From positions 1 to 13,049 of the forward strand of contig JAHEEQ010000236.1 of the NCBI GenBank assembly GCA_024640585.1: a stretch of 13,049 bases of DNA, written 5' to 3'. The notes under the pieces were generated by a model, which worked only from the letters and a program-made list of their open reading frames with translations, did no database searches and had not been told where the DNA came from. Origin of the DNA: Micrococcales bacterium (GTDB taxonomy: Bacteria > Actinomycetota > Actinomycetes > S36-B12 > UBA5976). Below are positions 8,932 through 13,049 of this stretch, in pieces (the first letter of the stretch is position 1; every line of letters starts with the position of its first letter). A program made the position numbers and the translations under genes.

Positions 8932-10200
8932 TTATTTCTCCTCGATCAGTTTCTTGATTGAAATTTCTAATTGCGAAAATGTGGTGTCAAAAATTTCTCC
9001 ATCCGACATTCTTTTGATGTTCATAGTTTTTGTTTCCAATTCGCCATCGCCAATCACGATTACATATTTAGCAAGGAATTTATCTGCAGCTTTCATAGCA
9101 CCTTTTAGGCCTCTATCGCCGAAAGCTAAATCAGTTTTAATTGCGAGACTGCGCAACTGCGAAACAATTTCAATTGCTTTCTTCTTTGCTTCATTACCAA
9201 GTGCAATCAAATAGACATCAACGCTGGACTTGTCGCCAACTTCGATGCCTTCTGCCCGACTTGCTAACAAAGTGCGGTCGACTCCGAGACCAAATCCGAT
9301 ACCACTTAAGTTCTGACCACCTAGGTCGCTCATTAATCCGTCATATCGGCCTCCGCCACCGATTCCAGATTGAGCACCTAATTGTGGGTGGTCGAATTCA
9401 AAAGTAGTTCGCGTGTAGTAATCAAGTCCGCGCACCATTCTCGGAGCTTCCTGCCATTCCACATTAAACAGTCTCAAAAAATCGCGAACTTCGTTGTAAT
9501 GTTTTTGGCAGTCTTCGCACAAGTTGTTCACTTGCAAAGGTGCATTCATTAATTGGTTTTGAATGTCTTGACGTTTGTCGTCGAGCACTCGAAGAGGATT
9601 GATTTCTGCTCGATTCTTCGTTGCTTCGTCAAGCTCAAGTCCTTTGAGGAATTCTTGCAATTTCACGCGGTATGGCGCACGGCAAACTTTGCATCCAAGC
9701 GAAGTTAATTTTAATGTGAAATTTTTAAGACCAACTTTTTTAAAGCCGTCATAAGCGATTGCAATGACCTCGGCATCTAAAGCTGGATCATCTGTTCCAA
9801 TTGCTTCAATGCCGATTTGCTGAAGTTGTCTGTATCTACCCGCTTGTGGTCTTTCGGCTCGAAAAAATGGACCGGCATACCAAAGTTTGACTGGGAGCTG
9901 CCCACGATCAAGACCGTGCTCGATCACTGCACGCATAACACCAGCAGTGCCTTCAGGGCGCAAAGTTATCGAGCGATCTCCCCTGTCGCTGAATGTGAAC
10001 ATTTCTTTACTGACAACGTCTGTTGATTCGCCGACTCCGCGCACATATAGATTTGTGTCTTCGTAAACAGGTAGTTCGATGTACTGATATCCAGCATTTA
10101 CGATTGGTTGGCTCAATGCTTCACGGATTGCAAGAAATTCAACACCATCAGCTTGCGCGTAGTCAGGTACACCTTTTGGCGCGCGAATAATGTCATTCAT
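8932..10200 (-). CDS. hisS: Histidyl-tRNA synthetase
   Basis: Class II synthetase charging tRNA-His in the cytosol. The 422-residue protein has the expected N-terminal APKGVPD (7-13) and [13 protein letters not shown] (79-91). The motif 2 part is [24 protein letters not shown] (112-135). The histidine-binding [13 protein letters not shown] is at 256-268, then [11 protein letters not shown] and motif 3 [13 protein letters not shown]. The last roughly 95 residues form the anticodon-binding domain. Two CxxC pairs flank the insertion domain (C170/C173 and C228/C231) and could bind a zinc ion, as in a subset of bacterial HisRS. The ATG at 10198-10200 has GGGAG about 6 nt upstream and lies 2 nt after the upstream hydrolase stop. 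The TAA abuts the aspS start. The hisS-aspS pair is a common bacterial arrangement. Confidence 0.97.
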   Translation of the reverse strand: MNDIIRAPKGVPDYAQADGVEFLAIREALSQPIVNAGYQYIELPVYEDTNLYVRGVGESTDVVSKEMFTFSDRGDRSITLRPEGTAGVMRAVIEHGLDRGQLPVKLWYAGPFFRAERPQAGRYRQLQQIGIEAIGTDDPALDAEVIAIAYDGFKKVGLKNFTLKLTSLGCKVCRAPYRVKLQEFLKGLELDEATKNRAEINPLRVLDDKRQDIQNQLMNAPLQVNNLCEDCQKHYNEVRDFLRLFNVEWQEAPRMVRGLDYYTRTTFEFDHPQLGAQSGIGGGGRYDGLMSDLGGQNLSGIGFGLGVDRTLLASRAEGIEVGDKSSVDVYLIALGNEAKKKAIEIVSQLRSLAIKTDLAFGDRGLKGAMKAADKFLAKYVIVIGDGELETKTMNIKRMSDGEIFDTTFSQLEISIKKLIEEK

Positions 10201-10202
10201 AC

Positions 10203-10874
10203 CTATCTCCCAACTAGCGGTTGCAAATACGGGTTATTCATTTTCTCTTCACCAATTGTTGTTTGCTCACCATGTCCACAAAGCACAACTAAATCGTCAT
10301 CAAGCGGCAAAACAACATTTCTTAAAGTTTCTTGCATCGAATCCCAGTTGCCGCCAGCTAAATCCGTTCTACCAATAGACCCTTGGAACAAAACGTCTCC
10401 ACTGAATAAAACTGGTTGCTCGGTATCAGCAAATTTATACATAACCGAACCAGGCGTATGGCCAGGTGCGCAAAGTATGTCAATTTCCATTCCTGCAATT
10501 TGGATTGTTTCATTACTAGAAAATTCGGTGACTTGTCGGGGTTCTGAAAATTCCCCTCCTAGAGTGCGAACTAAAGCCTGATTGTCTGCGCTTAACGACG
10601 AAACTGGGTCTGCAAGCCGATTGCGATCTGCTTGATGAATCATGCTTGGAATTTCGTAGCCATTCGCGACAGGAGTTACAGACCACATGTGATCGATATG
10701 GCCATGCGTCAATAAAACTGCAACTGGCTTGAGATTGTTTTCCAAAACAATTTGCGAAATTTGCGATACTGAATCAAACCCAGGGTCGATGACCACACAC
10801 TCTTGATTGGCACCTGGAGAAACCACCCAACAGTTGGTGGACCAGGGGCCGGCACTGAAGCCGGCAATTAGCAT
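10203..10874 (-). CDS. Metallo-beta-lactamase-fold hydrolase, glyoxalase II-like
   Basis: Cytosolic metallo-hydrolase of the MBL superfamily, in the glyoxalase II-like group of small proteins; its substrate is unknown. The 223 residues contain the metal-binding THGHIDH (56-62, giving H57, H59, D61, H62) and APGHTPGS with the third histidine. They also contain [15 protein letters not shown] with the bridging aspartate, and a C-terminal [18 protein letters not shown]. It has no signal peptide or membrane segment. The ATG at 872-874 of the 10000s (10872-10874) has GAAGG about 8 nt upstream. It is the first gene of the minus-strand cluster and lies 2 nt before hisS. An MBL hydrolase between hisS and the cyclophilin gene is conserved in actinobacteria, often annotated as glyoxalase II. 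It lacks the C-terminal helical domain of classical glutathione-type glyoxalase II, so the true thioester substrate is open. Confidence 0.9.
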   Translation of the reverse strand: MLIAGFSAGPWSTNCWVVSPGANQECVVIDPGFDSVSQISQIVLENNLKPVAVLLTHGHIDHMWSVTPVANGYEIPSMIHQADRNRLADPVSSLSADNQALVRTLGGEFSEPRQVTEFSSNETIQIAGMEIDILCAPGHTPGSVMYKFADTEQPVLFSGDVLFQGSIGRTDLAGGNWDSMQETLRNVVLPLDDDLVVLCGHGEQTTIGEEKMNNPYLQPLVGR

Positions 10875-10884
10875 GGCTAAACCC

Positions 10885-10903
10885 TTCAGATAGACGGTCT
10901 GAA
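10885..10903 (-). promoter_or_regulatory. Small stem-loop touching the hydrolase Shine-Dalgarno
   Basis: TTCAGA (10885-10890) and TCTGAA (10898-10903) are perfect 6-bp inverted arms around a 7-nt loop. Read on the minus strand, the 3' arm runs straight into GAAGGG (10882-10887), the Shine-Dalgarno of the MBL gene, so three of its bases would be paired in the folded leader RNA. This could moderate translation of the first gene of the operon. The stem is short, and its biological use is an inference. Confidence 0.35.
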
Positions 10904-10905
10904 CA

Positions 10906-10931
10906 GGACACCCACCTCTTGGCGGGTGTCC
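10906..10931. repeat. Inverted repeat with 8-bp perfect arms in the divergent region
   Basis: GGACACCC (10906-10913) and GGGTGTCC (10924-10931) are perfect inverted arms 10 nt apart. Inside them CC/GG (10915-10916, 10921-10922) can also pair across one A-C mismatch on the plus strand, leaving a 4-nt TCTT loop. As RNA it would be a strong GC-rich hairpin in either direction. As DNA it is a palindrome with half-sites 18 bp apart, overlapping the possible minus-strand transcription start, which is where an operator would sit. No T-run follows on either strand, so it is not a typical intrinsic terminator. I do not recognise the word as a known operator. Confidence 0.6.
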
Positions 10932-11033
10932 GAAGTGTAGGCGACAACCTCATAGCCTTAGGAACCAAACTCGGCATTTTGCTCATATTTGCCCCTAATA
11001 CACTTGCCCACCTACCCCAAATAGGAGTTTTCA

Positions 11034-11855
11034 GTGTCCTCATCCAACAAACGTGAACGTGAATTAGTGCGAGCCAAACGTGAGCGTCAACTAAATCGAG
11101 CTACCACCGCAAAGCGCAATCGCAGTGTTTTCCTGCCAGCAGCTTTGGTTTTAGTGATTGCTTTAGTAATTGGTTGGAACAAATGGGATGGCTCTAACAC
11201 CTCTGCTTCACCGACTACTACAAATACTCCACCAGATATCAATTGCTTAACTGCTCCAGTTGGGCTTTCAAGCGCCATGACTTTCGACAAACCGGCGAAA
11301 ATGGATTTATCTGAAGACTCCTACCAATGGGTTTTGAATACAAACTGTGGACGCATTGTGGTTGAACTTGAACACAAGAAAGCACCAAAAACAGTCAATT
11401 CAATGTTGTTCTTGTCTACGCAAAAATATTTTGACGAAACACCTTGTCACCGAATCACTACTAGCGGACTTTACGTTTTGCAATGTGGTGATCCAACCGG
11501 AACTGGAACTAGTGGACCTGGCTACCAGTTCGCGGATGAAAATCTGCCAAAAGCAAAAACAAACAATTACCCAGCCGGAACAGTTGCAATGGCGAACAGT
11601 GGCCCAGGAACAAATGGCAGTCAGTTCTTCATTGTTTACAAGGACACAACTTTGGGTGCGAATTACACAATTTTTGGAAAAGTTATCAAGGGCCTAAGCA
11701 TTGTTGAGCGCATAGCTGAACAAGGTGCTGAGACTGGAACTGATGGCGCTCCAAAACTACCAATTGGAATACTTTCAGCGAAGTACACGATCAATACTGA
11801 TTATTCCAAGTCTCCGATGTCACCATCCGCATCAGAGTCTGCCACCACTAAGTAA
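11034..11855 (+). CDS. ppiB: Membrane-anchored cyclophilin-type peptidyl-prolyl isomerase
   Basis: Cyclophilin that catalyses cis-trans isomerisation of proline peptide bonds, here tethered to the membrane. The 273-residue protein has a highly basic N-terminus (residues 6-30, many Arg/Lys) and one transmembrane helix at about 32-48. A Ser/Thr/Pro linker (53-67) follows, then the cyclophilin domain from about 97. Family motifs are CHRIT (138-142, with R140 matching the catalytic arginine), VLQCGDPTGTGTSGPGYQF (from 148) and MANSGPGTNGSQFFI. The positive-inside rule puts the catalytic domain outside the membrane. Four cysteines (71, 105, 138, 151) could then form disulfides. The tail is Ser-rich. 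The start is GTG at 11034-11036 with AGGAG upstream. It is divergent from the hydrolase and 11 nt before the DUF349 gene. The symbol follows the syntenic mycobacterial ppiB. Confidence 0.92.
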   Translation: MSSSNKRERELVRAKRERQLNRATTAKRNRSVFLPAALVLVIALVIGWNKWDGSNTSASPTTTNTPPDINCLTAPVGLSSAMTFDKPAKMDLSEDSYQWVLNTNCGRIVVELEHKKAPKTVNSMLFLSTQKYFDETPCHRITTSGLYVLQCGDPTGTGTSGPGYQFADENLPKAKTNNYPAGTVAMANSGPGTNGSQFFIVYKDTTLGANYTIFGKVIKGLSIVERIAEQGAETGTDGAPKLPIGILSAKYTINTDYSKSPMSPSASESATTK

Positions 11856-11866
11856 GGGAAAAAAAT

Positions 11867-13049
11867 ATGACAACCGATACACAATTTGGTCGTGCTACAG
11901 AAGACGGCACAGTATTTGTAAAAACAATTAGTGGTGAAGTGCAAATTGGTCAGTACACAATTGGTACTCCAGCGGAGGCTCTAGCCTTTTATGTAAACAA
12001 ATATGAAGCCTTGGTAGCAGAAGTCAATTTAGCTATCAGTCGTCTACAGGCCGGTAAAGGCAGTCCTGAAGGCGCAGTGGAACTAGCTACAAAACTCGAT
12101 GCACAAGTTGCAAACCCTTCTGTGGTTGGTGACATAGCGGCATTTCCTGCATTTTCAGCGAAACTTCGTGAGTTAGGCGAAGTGAAAGCAGCCGAAAAAG
12201 CTGCAGCCAAAGCTGCTGCTCGCGCTGCAGCCCTGGTTAAGCGAACTGCAATCGCTGATGAAGCAGAAAAATTAGCTAACTCAACCTCATGGAAAGTAGC
12301 TCAAGAGCGATTTAATACCTTACTTGAGGAATGGAAAAAACTTCCTCGAGGCGAGCGAGATGCTGAACAAGTCGAATGGAAACGCTTCAGCGCTGCACGC
12401 CAAACCTTCGATAAGGCCCGTCGCACACATTTTGGGGAATTGACAAAAGCAACCGCTGCATCAAAAGCGATCAAAAACGAAATCATTGCACAAGCCGCTG
12501 AACTTTCTAAGTCAACTGATTGGAACGCGACTTCAAACAAATTCAAAGCTTTGATGGACCGATGGCGTACTGCGCCGCGCGGAAGCAAAAAAGATGATGA
12601 TGCTCTATGGGCAAAGTTTCGAGGGTTGCAACAGGAATTTTTTGATGCCCGCTCAGCTGCACTTTCAGTTCGCGATGAAGAATTCGGTGGGAATCTAACG
12701 CTAAAACTTGAACTTCTAACCGAAGCTGAAAAAATCCTTCCTGTCACAGATTTAGCGGTCGCAAAGAAAGCATTCAAGTCCGTGCTAGATCGTTGGTCAA
12801 AAATTGGCCATGTTCCACGCGCTGAGATTCAAACTGTTGAAGGACGACTTCGTAAAGTCGAATCTGCAATTAAAGAGGTTGAGCAAGAAGAGTGGCGCAA
12901 AAACGACCCGAGCCGCAAAGCGTTTGCTGCAAATACTGCGAGCAAATTCCAAGACGCAGTCGATCAAATTGAAGCAGCTCTGGCCAAAGCCAAATCCAAT
13001 GGTTCAAAAGATGTTGCGAAACTTGAAGCTCAATTGGCAAACGCGAAAG
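11867..13049 (+). CDS. DUF349 helical-repeat protein (3' end beyond window)
   Basis: Protein of the DUF349 family; its biochemical function is not established and I propose none. About 394 codons are visible without a stop, and the end is probably close. An N-terminal region of about 100 residues leads to an Ala/Lys-rich helix (105-126), then helical repeats. The repeats carry the family pattern W..........F..L...W...PR with a downstream W..F...R..F...R. Anchor tryptophans W156, W233 and W310 are exactly 77 residues apart, each followed by a Pro-Arg (160-161, 237-238, 317-318). Repeats 1 and 2 are complete and the third is more diverged. It has no membrane segment or signal peptide. The ATG at 11867-11869 has AAGGGA about 8 nt upstream, overlapping the end of ppiB, so the two are probably co-transcribed. 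A DUF349 gene beside this cyclophilin is, as I recall, also seen in Streptomyces. Confidence 0.88.
   Translation, partial: MTTDTQFGRATEDGTVFVKTISGEVQIGQYTIGTPAEALAFYVNKYEALVAEVNLAISRLQAGKGSPEGAVELATKLDAQVANPSVVGDIAAFPAFSAKLRELGEVKAAEKAAAKAAARAAALVKRTAIADEAEKLANSTSWKVAQERFNTLLEEWKKLPRGERDAEQVEWKRFSAARQTFDKARRTHFGELTKATAASKAIKNEIIAQAAELSKSTDWNATSNKFKALMDRWRTAPRGSKKDDDALWAKFRGLQQEFFDARSAALSVRDEEFGGNLTLKLELLTEAEKILPVTDLAVAKKAFKSVLDRWSKIGHVPRAEIQTVEGRLRKVESAIKEVEQEEWRKNDPSRKAFAANTASKFQDAVDQIEAALAKAKSNGSKDVAKLEAQLANAK

Larger units (their letters stand above)
1..10874 (-). other. Predicted ten-gene operon or nested transcription units
   Basis: All ten genes from the MBL hydrolase to aroC run on the minus strand. 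Junctions in reading order: hydrolase-hisS 2 nt gap, hisS-aspS 0, aspS-rarA 0, rarA-alaS 4-nt overlap (ATGA), alaS-ruvX 1 nt gap, ruvX-mltG 4-nt overlap (ATGA), mltG-aroE 11-nt overlap, aroE-peptidase 51 nt gap, peptidase-aroC 26-nt overlap. No intrinsic terminator is visible between them. This supports co-transcription and translational coupling, although internal promoters cannot be excluded, most plausibly in the 51-nt gap. Confidence 0.6.
10875..11033. promoter_or_regulatory. Divergent intergenic region between the hydrolase operon and ppiB
   Basis: This 159-nt gap is the only substantial noncoding stretch and separates diverging genes, so it should hold promoters for both. On the minus strand TACACT (at 10934-10939) fits a TAnnnT -10 box, but no good -35 lies at the normal distance. 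It would start a transcript near 10927, inside the larger inverted repeat. On the plus strand TAATAC (10996-11001) is a possible -10 for ppiB, also without a clear -35. An AGGAG Shine-Dalgarno at about 11023-11027 serves the ppiB GTG. No tRNA, riboswitch or terminator is recognisable. The regulatory role is inferred from geometry; the individual promoter boxes are weak. Confidence 0.6.

Noticed and set aside
10906..10931. Palindrome as an intrinsic terminator
   Set aside because: No run of T follows on either strand, and it lies between diverging genes, where no transcript needs to end.
10774..11043. 89-codon minus-strand frame crossing the divergent region
   Set aside because: It starts inside ppiB, runs through the intergenic palindrome and ends within the hydrolase gene in a different frame. 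It shows no recognisable motif, so a leader peptide or small protein is not supported.
12301..12777. 158-codon minus-strand frame opposite the DUF349 gene
   Set aside because: Ser/Arg/Phe-rich low-complexity translation that mirrors the Lys/Glu/Ala codons of the DUF349 repeats; the plus-strand frame has clear family motifs.
1..13049. Mobile elements, CRISPR, tRNA or rRNA genes, defence or toxin-antitoxin modules
   Set aside because: I saw no transposase, integrase, spaced repeats, cloverleaf or toxin-like small gene; the window is covered almost entirely by recognisable core genes.

Overview
The window is a gene-dense stretch of bacterial housekeeping chromosome. The closest match I recognise is a low-GC actinobacterium, perhaps a streamlined freshwater planktonic lineage such as the acI/Nanopelagicales group. 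The gene order is the classic actinobacterial core arrangement: cyclophilin, metallo-hydrolase, hisS, aspS, rarA, alaS, ruvX, mltG, aroE, prepilin peptidase, aroC. The same order is known from Mycobacterium and, broadly, Streptomyces. The base composition (mid-40s %GC by eye, not computed) and near-absent intergenic space point to a small genome. The lineage is inferred from synteny and composition, not from a database search.

Positions 1 to 10874 hold ten genes, all on the minus strand and read from right to left: an MBL-fold hydrolase, hisS, aspS, rarA, alaS, ruvX, mltG, aroE, a short A24 prepilin peptidase and aroC, whose 3' end runs off the window. Most junctions are 0-2 nt gaps or overlaps of 4-26 nt. 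The one larger gap (51 nt) lies between aroE and the prepilin peptidase. This looks like one long, translationally coupled operon or nested transcription units. It combines tRNA charging (His, Asp, Ala), replication-fork maintenance (RarA), 16S rRNA maturation (RuvX), peptidoglycan strand termination (MltG) and the shikimate pathway (AroE, AroC).

Positions 10875 to 11033 are the only substantial intergenic region. It is divergent and should carry the promoters for both sides. It contains an inverted repeat with perfect 8-bp arms and a second, 6-bp one that partly covers the Shine-Dalgarno sequence of the MBL gene.

Positions 11034 to 13049 hold two plus-strand genes 11 nt apart: a membrane-anchored cyclophilin-type peptidyl-prolyl isomerase and a DUF349 protein that the window end cuts off. 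The DUF349 protein contains three helical modules at an exact 77-residue spacing.

I found no mobile element, CRISPR array, RNA gene, phage or defence signature, and no convincing undescribed system. The items worth a second look are the divergent regulatory region, the His31 specificity signature of AspRS, the DUF349 repeat architecture and the placement of the prepilin peptidase.
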